This document shows, piece by piece, positions 1-7,901 of a stretch of DNA of 64,000 nucleotides. The stretch's first letter is position 1. Every line of letters begins with the position of its first letter. Source of the stretch: Mycolicibacterium vinylchloridicum. GTDB taxonomy: Bacteria; Actinomycetota; Actinomycetes; Mycobacteriales; Mycobacteriaceae. Under the pieces are notes generated by a model, which saw nothing but the letters and a program-made list of their open reading frames with translations, was not told the DNA's origin and made no database searches. A program made the position numbers and the translations under genes. Location: contig NZ_JACBJQ010000005.1 in assembly GCF_013404075.1 (NCBI RefSeq), positions 124,001 through 188,000 on the forward strand, written 5' to 3'.

Positions 1-2
1 TC

Positions 3-16
3 TGCGTCTGCTCGCG
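3..16. repeat. partial copy of a terminator-associated motif at window edge
   Basis: The 14-mer TGCGTCTGCTCGCG is the reverse complement of CGCGAGCAGACGCA, which recurs at the foot of the perfect hairpin between the convergent genes near 4.65 kb. Here it lies just beyond the stop of the minus-strand Cys-rich gene, so it is probably one arm of that operon's terminator. The second arm would fall outside the window, so this is only a partial view. Confidence 0.35.
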
Positions 17-24
17 AGGGAGGG

Positions 25-162
25 TCAGCGGCGCGGCTGATCACCCTGACCGCAAGTGCACTGCTGAGCAGGCGGCACGTCGCGCATCACCTGGTCGACG
101 TGCTCGCCACATCCTGCCCAGGTCGTCTTGTGGCAGTGCGGGCACTCAACGGGATAGCACAT
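25..162 (-). CDS. small Cys-rich CxxC protein (45 aa)
   Basis: This 45-residue protein begins MCYPVECPHC and has two cysteine pairs (CPHC near the N-terminus, CTC near the C-terminus) plus single cysteines and histidines, which suggests a zinc-ribbon-like fold. I recognise it only as a short conserved actinobacterial hypothetical protein; no function is known to me. An AAGGAG ribosome site precedes the ATG. It lies 25 bp downstream of the thioredoxin gene, as the last gene of the CstB-like/thioredoxin transcription unit, so a role in thiol or metal chemistry is an inference from context. It is too short for most gene finders. Confidence 0.72.
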   Translation of the reverse strand: MCYPVECPHCHKTTWAGCGEHVDQVMRDVPPAQQCTCGQGDQPRR

Positions 163-187
163 GATCAAACTCCTTCGCGTTGACTAA

Positions 188-562
188 CTATGCGTCGGCT
201 GCGGCTTTGCGCGCGGCAATAGTCGCACGAACCTCGGCCATGTCGAGTGCCTTGACCTTGGTGACCAGCTCCTCGAACGACTGCGGTGGCATCGCCCCCG
301 GCTGGCTGTAGACGAGAACGCCCTCGCGGAAGGCCATGATGGTCGGAATCGAACGGATCTGCAGGGCGGCGGCCAACTCTTGCTCGGCCTCGGTATCGAC
401 CTTTGCGTGGACGACGTCGGGGTGGCGCTGCGCAGACTTGTCGAAGACCGGTGCGAAGGCGCGGCAGGGGCCGCACCAGGACGCCCAGAAATCGACGATG
501 ACCACGGGGTTGTCGGTGATGGTCGACTCGAAATCGTCGAACGTCAGATTGACGGTTGTCAT
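188..562 (-). CDS. thioredoxin
   Basis: A 124-residue single-domain thioredoxin with the redox motif WCGPC at residues 29-33 in the usual FWASWCGPC context and an RSIPT cis-proline loop. It lacks a signal peptide, so it acts as a cytosolic disulfide reductase. An AGAGGAG ribosome site sits just before the ATG. It lies 34 bp downstream of the MBL-rhodanese gene on the same strand, inside a locus with CstR-type operators. A sensible inference is that it reduces persulfides or disulfides formed during sulfide detoxification, rather than being the housekeeping TrxA. Confidence 0.9.
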   Translation of the reverse strand: MTTVNLTFDDFESTITDNPVVIVDFWASWCGPCRAFAPVFDKSAQRHPDVVHAKVDTEAEQELAAALQIRSIPTIMAFREGVLVYSQPGAMPPQSFEELVTKVKALDMAEVRATIAARKAAADA

Positions 563-596
563 GATTCTCCTCTTATTCTTTCGGGTTGTCGGGACG

Positions 597-1976
597 TCAG
601 GCGGCGACGTGGGCTTGCGCCCACGCGTTGTAGCCGCCCGCCAAGTCGGTCACGTTGTCGAAGCCGTTGGCCCGCAGCAGGGATGCGGCGACACTCGAGC
701 GCCAACCGCCGGCGCAGTGCACGACAATCGGCCGGTCGACAGGGACGTCATCGAGCCGAACCCGCAACTGTGCCAGCGGGATCGGTAGCGCACCGGGGAT
801 CACGCCGTTTTCCCGTTCGCCGGGGTTGCGAATGTCGATCACGGTGACCGCATCCTGCGCCATCAGGCGGTCCAGGTCGGCGACGCTGGCGCGCTGGGCG
901 GTGCGGATCAGGTCGCGCAGCTCGGACGGGAATTGTTCACCGTGCTCGACGTTGAGATAGCCCACGGCATTGTCCGAGCCGATCCGGGCCAGCCGCAGCG
1001 CAGCATCCTGTTCCTCGCCGGGGTAGGTCACCAGTGCGATCGTGTCGCCGACCTCGGCGACCATGCCGCCGGTCTCGGCGAAGCGGCCGTCGAAGCCGAC
1101 GTTCACCGAACCGCGCAGGTGACCGGCGGCGAAGTCATCGACCGACCGCGCGTCGACCACCCGGATTCCGGCTGCCAACGCCTCGCGCAGCTGTGCCGGG
1201 GACATCGCGGGGATGGCGCGAGACCCGCTCAGCAGCGGATGGACCCCCTTGTTCATCGCGGCGTTGACCGAGAAGTAGGCGGGCGCTGCGGGTTGACCGT
1301 TGGTGATCAGCCCGACGAACTCGTCGATACTCATCGGCTGCACCGACGGGTTCGTGCGGCGCTGCTCGCCGATCGTCGAGGTGAGTTCCGTCGACAGGTT
1401 CTTGCCGCACGAAGACCCGGCCCCGTGGGCCGGCATCACCGTCACCGAATCGGGCAACGCGAACAGCGTGTCGTGAATCGAGTGATACATGGCGCGGGCC
1501 AGGTCACTGGTCGAGCTGTCGCCGATGTTGACCAGGTCGGGCCGCCCGACATCGCCGATGAACAGCGAGTCGCCGGTCAACACGGCGGTCGGCACCGACT
1601 CGGGATGCTCCCGCACTACCACGCTGATCGATTCCCAGGTGTGGCCCGGAGTCGAGAGGATCTCCAGATCCACTTCGCCGAGCGAGATGTGCTCGCCATG
1701 GCCCAGCCGGCGAATCGGGTAGTCGGTCTCAGCGGCCTCACCGAATCCGATCCACGCGCCGGTGGCCTCCACCAGCTCCAGGTGCCCGGAGACGAAGTCG
1801 GCGTGGAAGTGGGTGTTGATGACGCCTTCGATCCGAAGGCCGTATTTCCGGGCGTCCGCCAGGTACTCGGCGATGTCGCGACGCGGGTCCACGACGACGG
1901 CGCGGCCGGTGGTCTGGTCGCCGATCAGATAGGACGCGTGCGACAAGCACTCGATGTAGTACTGCTCGAGGATCAT
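597..1976 (-). CDS. CstB-like persulfide dioxygenase / rhodanese fusion
   Basis: A metallo-beta-lactamase-fold domain comes first, with THFHADFVSGH at residues 55-65 as iron/zinc ligands. A middle rhodanese domain lacks a catalytic cysteine, and a C-terminal rhodanese carries CAGGWR with the active cysteine near residue 421. This MBL + pseudo-rhodanese + rhodanese order and the 459-residue length match CstB of the staphylococcal cst operon, which oxidises low-molecular-weight persulfides to thiosulfate. The start is placed at the ATG preceded by AAGGAG; an in-frame ATG 48 bp upstream has no ribosome site and would abut the operator. It is divergent from the membrane rhodanese and leads the thioredoxin operon. 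Confidence 0.88.
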   Translation of the reverse strand: MILEQYYIECLSHASYLIGDQTTGRAVVVDPRRDIAEYLADARKYGLRIEGVINTHFHADFVSGHLELVEATGAWIGFGEAAETDYPIRRLGHGEHISLGEVDLEILSTPGHTWESISVVVREHPESVPTAVLTGDSLFIGDVGRPDLVNIGDSSTSDLARAMYHSIHDTLFALPDSVTVMPAHGAGSSCGKNLSTELTSTIGEQRRTNPSVQPMSIDEFVGLITNGQPAAPAYFSVNAAMNKGVHPLLSGSRAIPAMSPAQLREALAAGIRVVDARSVDDFAAGHLRGSVNVGFDGRFAETGGMVAEVGDTIALVTYPGEEQDAALRLARIGSDNAVGYLNVEHGEQFPSELRDLIRTAQRASVADLDRLMAQDAVTVIDIRNPGERENGVIPGALPIPLAQLRVRLDDVPVDRPIVVHCAGGWRSSVAASLLRANGFDNVTDLAGGYNAWAQAHVAA

Positions 1977-2030
1977 TGCCTGTACTCCTTGGCTCGGTGC
2001 CGTCGGGGATGTGGTTACGTTCATGGGAAC

Positions 2031-2046
2031 ATACCCCTAGGGGTAT
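2031..2046. promoter_or_regulatory. CstR/CsoR-type operator 1
   Basis: ATACCCCTAGGGGTAT is a perfect 16-bp palindrome just upstream of the CstB-like gene. It matches the ATACC-N6-GGTAT pattern of three other sites in this locus. CsoR/CstR-family tetramers bind G/C-cored palindromes of this kind. Binding by the local repressor is inferred. Confidence 0.75.
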
Positions 2047-2064
2047 ATATTCCTCAACCGCCTA

Positions 2065-2080
2065 ATACCTCTCGGGGTAT
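2065..2080. promoter_or_regulatory. CstR/CsoR-type operator 2
   Basis: ATACCTCTCGGGGTAT keeps the ATACC/GGTAT half-sites with an imperfect core. It lies midway in the divergent intergenic region, 34 bp centre-to-centre from each flanking copy. That is about three helical turns and could allow cooperative occupancy. Confidence 0.7.
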
Positions 2081-2098
2081 TGCTACCATGGCAGATAT

Positions 2099-2114
2099 AT
2101 ACCCCATAGGGTAT
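2099..2114. promoter_or_regulatory. CstR/CsoR-type operator 3
   Basis: ATACCCCATAGGGTAT has exact six-base arms (ATACCC/GGGTAT) around a four-base core. It lies about 25 bp upstream of the start of the membrane rhodanese gene, where bound repressor would overlap its promoter. Confidence 0.75.
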
Positions 2115-2139
2115 CAACCCGAAGGAAGGGAAATCCGAC

Positions 2140-2724
2140 ATGACCGCGCCATCGCCGACGATGATCACCGCCCCCGCGCTGCAGGCTCAACTGAGTGCCG
2201 CGCACCCGCCCCGCGTGCTCGATGTCCGCACGCCCGGTGAGTTCGAGACCGTCCACATTCCCGGCGCCTACAACGTCCCGTTGGACCTGTTGCGCGAGCA
2301 CCGCGACGAAATCCGTGGCCACCTCACCGAGGAGGTCGTACTGGTGTGCCGCTCGGGTCAACGCGCCGCGCAGGCCGAGGAGGCGCTGCGCACCGCCGGA
2401 CTCGCCAACGTCCACATCCTCGAGGGCGGCATGAACTCCTGGGAGGCCGGTGGATTCGGCGTCAACCGGGGGGCGCAGCGCTGGGAGTTGGAGCGACAGG
2501 TCCGGCTGATCGCCGGTCTGATCGTCGCGGTGAGTGTTCTGGTCGGTGTGGTCGTCCCAGGAGCGCAGTGGATCGCCTTCGTGATGGGCGCCGGGCTGGC
2601 CGCCGCGGCGGCCACCAACACCTGTGTGATGGGCATGATGCTGGCCAAGTTGCCGTACAACCGCGGACCGAAGTGTGACGCGGACGAGATCGTCGCCCAG
2701 CTCGTGGCATCGGCGCCGAGGTGA
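2140..2724 (+). CDS. membrane-anchored rhodanese (rhodanese + DUF2892)
   Basis: A 194-residue protein. An N-terminal rhodanese domain has the catalytic loop CRSGQR (Cys70). It is followed by two hydrophobic helices (about residues 122-170) of DUF2892 type, the same layout as E. coli YgaP. It would transfer sulfane sulfur at the inner face of the cytoplasmic membrane. A purine-rich AAGGAAGGG lies upstream of the ATG. It is the first gene rightward from the operator cluster and is followed by the CstR-like repressor, so sulfide or persulfide induction is likely. Confidence 0.88.
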   Translation: MTAPSPTMITAPALQAQLSAAHPPRVLDVRTPGEFETVHIPGAYNVPLDLLREHRDEIRGHLTEEVVLVCRSGQRAAQAEEALRTAGLANVHILEGGMNSWEAGGFGVNRGAQRWELERQVRLIAGLIVAVSVLVGVVVPGAQWIAFVMGAGLAAAAATNTCVMGMMLAKLPYNRGPKCDADEIVAQLVASAPR

Positions 2725-2732
2725 GGGCATGA

Positions 2733-3068
<336 letters not shown>

Positions 3069-3079
3069 GGGGAAGACTG

Positions 3080-3496
3080 GTGAGCATGGATATCGCGCTG
3101 TCGACAACCGTGAACGGCACTTTCGACGACGCCGTCAAACGCACCCGGGAAGCCCTGGCGGAGAACGGTTTCGGCGTACTGACCGAGATCGACATGAAGG
3201 CGACGATGGCGGGCAAACTGGGACAGGACGCCGGCGACGCCCTCGGTGACTACGTGATCCTGGGCGCCTGTAATCCGCCGCTGGCACAGCGGGCAGTGAT
3301 GATCGATCGGCAGATCGGGTTGCTGTTGCCCTGCAATGTGGTCGTGCGCAGCAACCCGGACCAACCGGACACCGTGTACGTGGAGGCGATGAATCCGCAA
3401 TTATTGGTGGGAGTCACCGGTCAGGCGGATCTGCAGCCGGTCGCCGATGAGGTGACGGCGAAGTTGCGGTCGGCGATCGACGCGCTCAGTAACTAA
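3080..3496 (+). CDS. DUF302-domain protein
   Basis: A 138-residue protein with the DUF302 pattern: N-terminal FDDAVKRTREALAENGFGVLTEIDM, a central ILGACNPPLA segment with the family cysteine, then LLLPCNVVV. DUF302 proteins are small alpha/beta proteins of unknown activity often found near rhodaneses, heavy-metal genes or redox genes. The start is a GTG 11 bp after the repressor stop behind AGGGGGAAG; an ATG two codons later is an alternative. Its place in the rightward operon implies the same CstR-type control. Confidence 0.82.
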   Translation: MSMDIALSTTVNGTFDDAVKRTREALAENGFGVLTEIDMKATMAGKLGQDAGDALGDYVILGACNPPLAQRAVMIDRQIGLLLPCNVVVRSNPDQPDTVYVEAMNPQLLVGVTGQADLQPVADEVTAKLRSAIDALSN

Positions 3497-3524
3497 GGCG
3501 GCCCAGTCAGGAGGTTCGATCGGC

Positions 3525-4002
3525 GTGTGGTCATCGCTGCGGCGCCGGCGTACCTACCTCCTCGACGGCTCGCCGGTCGCCTTCGCCTGGCCGTCCGGCG
3601 ACGCGCCCGAACTCGACGACGATCAGTTCGACACCCTGCAGCGGTGCCTGGCCTCGGCGATCACCACCGGCGATCCATGTGCTCGATCACAGTGCGGCGC
3701 TGCTGGGCGAACTGGTGGTACGGGCTCGGCCCGACCGCGCTGTGCGACGACGAGGGCACCGTGCGCGTCATCGTCAATCGGCCGGAGACGTCGAGGTTCT
3801 GGCGCGGCTGCTGTGGGTGCTGCGTGAGGTGGCGTGGCGATCGCGGCGCGCGGCCGACAGAAGTGTGGTCCAGGCGCAACTCCAGCGGGTGCAAGCAGCC
3901 GAAGAATTCGACGCGACCGAGCGTGCGCGCCTCGACCGCGGCGTCGCCGAAGTCAACGACGCGCTGTCGGGGCGGTGGCGGCCGTCGCGCTGGAACTCCT
4001 GA
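3525..4002 (+). pseudogene. frameshifted conserved hypothetical gene
   Basis: A strong AGGAGG site precedes a GTG start and a plausible N-terminus (WSSLRRRRTYLLDGSPVAFAWPS...). The coding signal (GC-rich third positions) leaves that frame near 3675, continues in a second frame (DHSAALLGELVVRARPD), moves to a third frame around 3745-3785 (LCDDEGTVRVIVNR), then returns to the second frame (GDVEVLARLLWVLREVAWRS) to a stop at 4002. One continuous protein thus appears broken by several indels. Either the gene is decaying or the assembly contains indel errors. No family recognised. Confidence 0.55.
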
Positions 4003-4045
4003 TCTCGTTTGCCTAGCCGGCGCGGCGAGGACTACCATCGCCACC

Positions 4046-4090
4046 GTGCATAGTGCGCTCGTCGTAGTAGCTACCCGCAGCGGGGTCTGA
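4046..4090 (+). CDS. branched-chain leader peptide
   Basis: A 14-codon frame from GTG reads VHSALVVVATRSGV. It holds one leucine and four valine codons, three of the valines consecutive, and ends where a long stem-loop begins. This is the layout of ribosome-mediated attenuators before leu/ilv genes in actinobacteria: starvation for charged Leu/Val tRNA stalls the ribosome and refolds the RNA. The gene behind it encodes a LeuA-like regulatory domain, which fits. Translation is inferred; the ribosome site is weak. Confidence 0.6.
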   Translation: MHSALVVVATRSGV

Positions 4091-4115
4091 TCCAGACCGA
4101 CCCCCCGCTGTGGGT
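4073..4115 (+). promoter_or_regulatory. attenuator hairpin overlapping the leader peptide
   Basis: ACCCGCAGCGGGG (4073-4085) pairs with CCCCGCTGTGGGT (4103-4115): thirteen consecutive pairs including one G-U, around a 17-nt loop. The 5' arm lies within the last codons of the leader peptide, so a stalled or terminating ribosome would control pairing. No long U-run follows, so it may act by Rho-dependent or translational attenuation rather than intrinsic termination. Confidence 0.6.
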
Positions 4116-4162
4116 CGAAACTACGACGTCGGTCAGCCTCCGTTCGACGAGAAGACCGATTC

Positions 4163-4639
4163 ATGGCTCCGCACAGCACCACAATCTCTGAACCTTCACC
4201 ACAGTTCTGCGCACCGCTTCCCGCCGGGCTGCGCGAACATGCCGCCACGATGCCGTGGAGTGCCTTCACCGCCACCTACAGCCCGGCCGGTGGACCGATT
4301 CGCCTGGGCGCGTGGGAATGCGACGACGTGTCCCGGCGCGGTCCGCAGCCGCGCTGCTTCCGCGCCACACTCGCCGTCGGCGACCGCATCGAGACGGCCA
4401 CCGCGCACGCCAGCGGCCCGGTCGCCGCATTGACGGCGATGCTCTACGAGCGCGGGATCGGCGTCGAGGTGACCCACTTCCACCAGCTGGGCGCCGGTGC
4501 GCACACCGCGACGTTCGTGGAAGGTCAGGGCAGCGACGGTCGGCGCCGGAAATGGGCGATGGGCTGGTCGGAGGACCCGACCGAGTCGGCGCTGCGCGCC
4601 GTCATCGCCTGCGCCAACCGGCTACTGTCCACCGGCTGA
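4163..4639 (+). CDS. stand-alone LeuA allosteric (dimerisation) domain-like protein
   Basis: A 158-residue protein resembling only the C-terminal leucine-binding regulatory domain of 2-isopropylmalate synthase: a beta-rich start, then a GPVAALTAMLYERGIGVEV helix, HFHQLGAG and TATFVEGQG. There is no catalytic TIM barrel. The family relation is by pattern recognition. Function is unknown; it could sense leucine or heterodimerise with full-length LeuA. The upstream branched-chain leader and hairpin suggest leucine/valine-responsive expression. It converges on the P450 gene across a strong terminator. Confidence 0.65.
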   Translation: MAPHSTTISEPSPQFCAPLPAGLREHAATMPWSAFTATYSPAGGPIRLGAWECDDVSRRGPQPRCFRATLAVGDRIETATAHASGPVAALTAMLYERGIGVEVTHFHQLGAGAHTATFVEGQGSDGRRRKWAMGWSEDPTESALRAVIACANRLLSTG

Positions 4640-4650
4640 GTTACCGCGAG

Positions 4651-4700
4651 CAGACGCAAAAACCCTCAAAAAGCCGGCTTTCTGGGGGTTTTTGCGTCTG
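4651..4700. terminator. bidirectional intrinsic terminator
   Basis: CAGACGCAAAAACCC (4651-4665) and GGGTTTTTGCGTCTG (4686-4700) form a perfect 15-bp stem between convergent genes. The A-tract and T-tract lie within the arms, so the element can work in both directions. Confidence 0.75.
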
Positions 4701-4710
4701 GCCGCAGAAG

Positions 4711-6195
4711 TCAGTGCAGCGGGCGCAGCACGATCGGCATGCCGTCCATCGGCACCGGCATGCCGCCGTAGTCCTGGCGCGGCTCATAGCCCGGGCGCGG
4801 CAGTTCGAGCCGGTAGCGGCGCAGCAGCCGGTGCATGATCGTCTTGATCTCCAGCTGGCCGAACACCATCCCGATGCACTTGTGGGCGCCGCCGCCGAAC
4901 GGGGTGAAACCGTAGCGGTGCTTCTTGTGCTCGTTGCGCGGCTCGGCGAAGCGGGCCGGGTCGAACTTGTACGGGTCGGGATAGATCTCCTCGAGCCGGT
5001 GGGTCATGCCCGGGTAGTAGATGACGTTGGTGTCCTTGGGCAGGTAGTAGCCCAGCAGCTCGGTGTCCCGCACGGTCCGGCGCATCGCCCACTGCACGGG
5101 CGACACCAGCCGGATCGATTCGTTCATGACGAGGTCGAGGGATTCCAGCTTCTCCAGCGCCTCGATATCGAGCGGCCCGTCGCCGAGCCGGTCGGACTCG
5201 TCGCGACAACGCTCCTGCCACTCGGGATTGGCGGCCAGGTAGTACGACATCGTCGTCGCCGTCGACGTCGAGGTGTCGTGGGCGGCCATCATCAAGAAGA
5301 TCATGTGATTGACGATGTCTTCGTCGGAGAACTTGTTGCCGTCCTCATCCTCGGTCTGGCACAGCACAGACAACAGATCCGAGCCGTCCTTGCCGCGGCG
5401 TTCTCGCACCCGCTCCTCGAAGTAGTTCTCGAGGTATTCGCGGGCCTTCAGACCGCGCCACCACGTGAACGGCGGGATGCCGGTGCGGATGATCGCGTTG
5501 CCGGCCCGGGTGGTGACCGTGAAGGCCTTATTCACCTTGGTCACCAGTTCGCGGTCGGTGCCCGGCTCATGGCCCATGAACACCATCGAGGCGATGTCGA
5601 GCGTCAGCTCCTTCATCGCCGGGTAGAGCAGGAACCGCGGGTCGTTGGTCACCCAGTCGTTGGCGACGACCTGCGAGACGACCTTGTCGACCTGCTCGGT
5701 GTAGCCGACCAGCCGACTCCGGACGAACGCCTCCTGCATGATCCGGCGGTGGAACATGTGCTCGTCGAAGTCCATCAGCATCAGGCCGCGGTGGAAGAAG
5801 GCCCCGATCATGGGGGTCCAGCCCTGCTGTGAGAAGTCCTTGTTGCGGTTGGAGTAGATGGCCTGCCCGGCGTCGGGCCCCAGTGCCGCGACCGTCGGGA
5901 TGATCGGCGAGTCAAGCAGCATGATCGGGCCGTGCTTGCGGTATTTCTGCAGCCAGAAGTCCGGCCCGCCGCGGAACATCTCGACCATGTGGCCGATGAT
6001 CGGCAGTCCGGCGTCACCCATCACGGCTTTGAGGTCGCTATCGGCGGGCGGCTGGGCCATGGCGTGCTGCGGCCAGTCGCGGGCGTTGAGCCGCCGTTCC
6101 AGGACACCCATGCCCGGCAGGGTCAGCATCGGCGACGTGGTGACGCGGCGCTTCGCCTGGTCCAGCAGGTAGTGCGGGGTGCTGATCGTGGGCAT
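4711..6195 (-). CDS. cytochrome P450, CYP136-like
   Basis: A 494-residue soluble P450. It has an I-helix AAHDTST oxygen-activation motif, the K-helix NESIR (ExxR), and the heme loop FTPFGGGAHKCIG with the thiolate Cys near residue 440. The start is the ATG preceded by GAGGAG. The gene is divergent from a TetR regulator followed by an SDR, the arrangement of Rv3059 (CYP136), Rv3058c and Rv3057c in M. tuberculosis; family assignment rests on that synteny and length. The substrate is unknown, probably lipophilic. Control by the divergent TetR through the palindrome between them is likely. Confidence 0.9.
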   Translation of the reverse strand: MPTISTPHYLLDQAKRRVTTSPMLTLPGMGVLERRLNARDWPQHAMAQPPADSDLKAVMGDAGLPIIGHMVEMFRGGPDFWLQKYRKHGPIMLLDSPIIPTVAALGPDAGQAIYSNRNKDFSQQGWTPMIGAFFHRGLMLMDFDEHMFHRRIMQEAFVRSRLVGYTEQVDKVVSQVVANDWVTNDPRFLLYPAMKELTLDIASMVFMGHEPGTDRELVTKVNKAFTVTTRAGNAIIRTGIPPFTWWRGLKAREYLENYFEERVRERRGKDGSDLLSVLCQTEDEDGNKFSDEDIVNHMIFLMMAAHDTSTSTATTMSYYLAANPEWQERCRDESDRLGDGPLDIEALEKLESLDLVMNESIRLVSPVQWAMRRTVRDTELLGYYLPKDTNVIYYPGMTHRLEEIYPDPYKFDPARFAEPRNEHKKHRYGFTPFGGGAHKCIGMVFGQLEIKTIMHRLLRRYRLELPRPGYEPRQDYGGMPVPMDGMPIVLRPLH

Positions 6196-6283
6196 CGGCG
6201 CTCCTCGGAAACGGGGGGACAGGCATCCGGGCCGGGCCCGGAGTGTGGCCAGGGCCACAGGTTCCTCCATCCTGGCCAACTTT

Positions 6284-6299
6284 CTTGACGCATGTCAAG
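6284..6299. promoter_or_regulatory. TetR-type operator in P450/TetR intergenic region
   Basis: CTTGACGCATGTCAAG has exact six-base arms around a four-base spacer. It overlaps a TTGACG that could serve as a -35 element. Its position between the divergent P450 and TetR genes makes it the probable site for the local repressor. Confidence 0.6.
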
Positions 6300-6335
6300 T
6301 TTCGTTTCGGCCCCGGCGTGGTGCAAGGTAAACGG

Positions 6336-6974
6336 GTGACCGCGCAGCAGGAACCCTTCGAGGCGCCCCGTCGCCGGGGCGACAAGCAGCGGCACGCCAT
6401 CGTCGCGGCCGTGCGCGAATTGCTCGAAGAAAAACCATTCGCCGAACTCTCGGTCAGCACGATCAGCGACCGGGCGGGGGTTGCTCGCTCCGGCTTCTAC
6501 TTCTACTTCGACTCCAAATACGCCGTGCTGGCCCACATCGTCGGCGAGGCCGCCCACGAACTCGAGGAACTCACCCATTCGTTCGCGCCGCGCGGCGCCG
6601 ACGAGACGCCGACAGCGTTCGCCGAGCGGATGGTGCGCAGTGCCGCCGCGGTCTACGCCCACAACGACCCGGTGATGTCGGCCTGCAATGCCGCCCGTCA
6701 CACCGATGCCGAGATCCGGGAGATTCTCGACGCCTACAACGAGGCCGTCGTCAACCAGATCGTGCCGATCGTCGAGGCCGAACTCCGCAACCGGACCGCA
6801 TCCCCGATCAGCGATGACATCCGGGGATTGGTCCGAACCCTGGCGGCGACGACCGCGTTCACGCTGTCCGGCGATTCCGCGTTCGTCGGCCCCGACCGGA
6901 AGATGGACGAGGCCGTGCTGGTCCTGGAAAAGCTTTGGCTGCACGCGCTTTGGGGCGGACAGGTCGGCGCCTGA
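6336..6974 (+). CDS. TetR-family regulator (Rv3058c-like)
   Basis: A 212-residue regulator. The N-terminal helix-turn-helix contains SVSTISDRAGVARSGFYFYFDSK, the TetR signature, followed by a helical ligand-binding domain. The GTG start giving MTAQQEPF is chosen; GTGs 15-18 bp upstream are also in frame. It overlaps no gene and is followed after 3 bp by the SDR, so the two are co-transcribed. By position it should repress itself, the SDR and the divergent P450. Confidence 0.88.
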   Translation: MTAQQEPFEAPRRRGDKQRHAIVAAVRELLEEKPFAELSVSTISDRAGVARSGFYFYFDSKYAVLAHIVGEAAHELEELTHSFAPRGADETPTAFAERMVRSAAAVYAHNDPVMSACNAARHTDAEIREILDAYNEAVVNQIVPIVEAELRNRTASPISDDIRGLVRTLAATTAFTLSGDSAFVGPDRKMDEAVLVLEKLWLHALWGGQVGA

Positions 6975-6977
6975 TCC

Positions 6978-7847
6978 ATGGCTGATGGCTTCGCGGGCAA
7001 GAGGGTGCTCATCACCGGCGCCGCCAGCGGTATCGGCCGGTCCACCGCACTACGGCTGGCGCGCGACGGCGCCGAACTGTATCTCACCGACGTCAACGCC
7101 GACGGGCTGGAGCAGACCGTGGCCGATGCCCGTGCGCTGGGCGCTGTTGTCGGCGAACACCGTGCCCTGGATATCGCGGACTATGACGCGGTCGCCAGGT
7201 TCGCCGCCGATGTCCACACCCACCATCCGGCGATGGACATCGTGATGAACATCGCCGGAATTTCGGCGTGGGGCACCGTCGAACAGTTGACCCACCGGCA
7301 TTGGCGATCGATGATCGACGTCAACCTGATGGGCCCGATCCACGTCATCGAGACGTTCCTGCCGCCGATGCTCGCCGCGGGCCGTGGCGGTCAGCTGGTC
7401 AATGTCTCCTCAGCGGCCGGTCTGGTCGCGCTGCCCTGGCATGCCGCCTACAGCGCGAGTAAGTATGGGCTGCGGGGACTTTCGGAAGTACTACGCTTTG
7501 ATCTGGCCCGCCACGACATCGGCGTCTCGCTGGTGGTGCCGGGCGCCGTCGACACGCCACTGGTTAAGACCGTGCAGATCGCCGGCGTCGATCGCGACCA
7601 TCCGAAGGTGCAGCGTTGGGTCGAGCGGTTCAGTGGACACGCGGTGACGCCCGAGAAGGTCGCTGATGCGATTCTGGCCGGGATCACCAAGAACCGCTTC
7701 CTGATCTACACCTCGCCGGATATCCGCGCGCTCTACGCATTCAAGCGATTGGCGTGGTGGCCCTACAGCGTGGCGATGACGCGGGTCAACGTGTTCTTCA
7801 CGCGCGCTTTGCGACCCCGCGGCGCGACATTTAGCCCGCCGTCCTGA
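6978..7847 (+). CDS. short-chain dehydrogenase/reductase (Rv3057c-like)
   Basis: A 289-residue classical SDR. The nucleotide-binding TGAASGIG motif is near residue 13, then NIAG, a catalytic Ser in NVSSAAG and YSASK (Tyr/Lys pair). An extended C-terminus has an aromatic, basic stretch that could contact membrane. It presumably oxidises or reduces a lipophilic alcohol/ketone. It is 3 bp after the TetR gene and divergent from the P450, so the three likely act on one substrate class. Its stop codon lies in the first arm of a palindromic repeat. Confidence 0.88.
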   Translation: MADGFAGKRVLITGAASGIGRSTALRLARDGAELYLTDVNADGLEQTVADARALGAVVGEHRALDIADYDAVARFAADVHTHHPAMDIVMNIAGISAWGTVEQLTHRHWRSMIDVNLMGPIHVIETFLPPMLAAGRGGQLVNVSSAAGLVALPWHAAYSASKYGLRGLSEVLRFDLARHDIGVSLVVPGAVDTPLVKTVQIAGVDRDHPKVQRWVERFSGHAVTPEKVADAILAGITKNRFLIYTSPDIRALYAFKRLAWWPYSVAMTRVNVFFTRALRPRGATFSPPS

Positions 7848-7901
7848 GCGATTTCGGCGCGTTTTCGTTCGCTCAGCGGCGGTTTGCGCGCCGAAATCGC
7901 T
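7847..7901. repeat. 55-bp palindromic intergenic element, copy 1
   Basis: Arms AGCGATTTCGGCGCG (7847-7861) and CGCGCCGAAATCGCT (7887-7901) flank an inner TTCGTTCGCTCAGCGGCGGTT. A second copy with the same arms, length and centre lies at 46187-46241. Both copies sit between convergent genes, and the right end supplies the TAG stop of the minus-strand gene. It probably acts as a bidirectional terminator and is a dispersed repeat. Confidence 0.75.

Noticed and set aside
1000..1200. Second active rhodanese in the CstB-like protein.
   Set aside because: The active loop of the middle domain reads VTYPGEEQD without a cysteine, so it is a structural pseudo-rhodanese.
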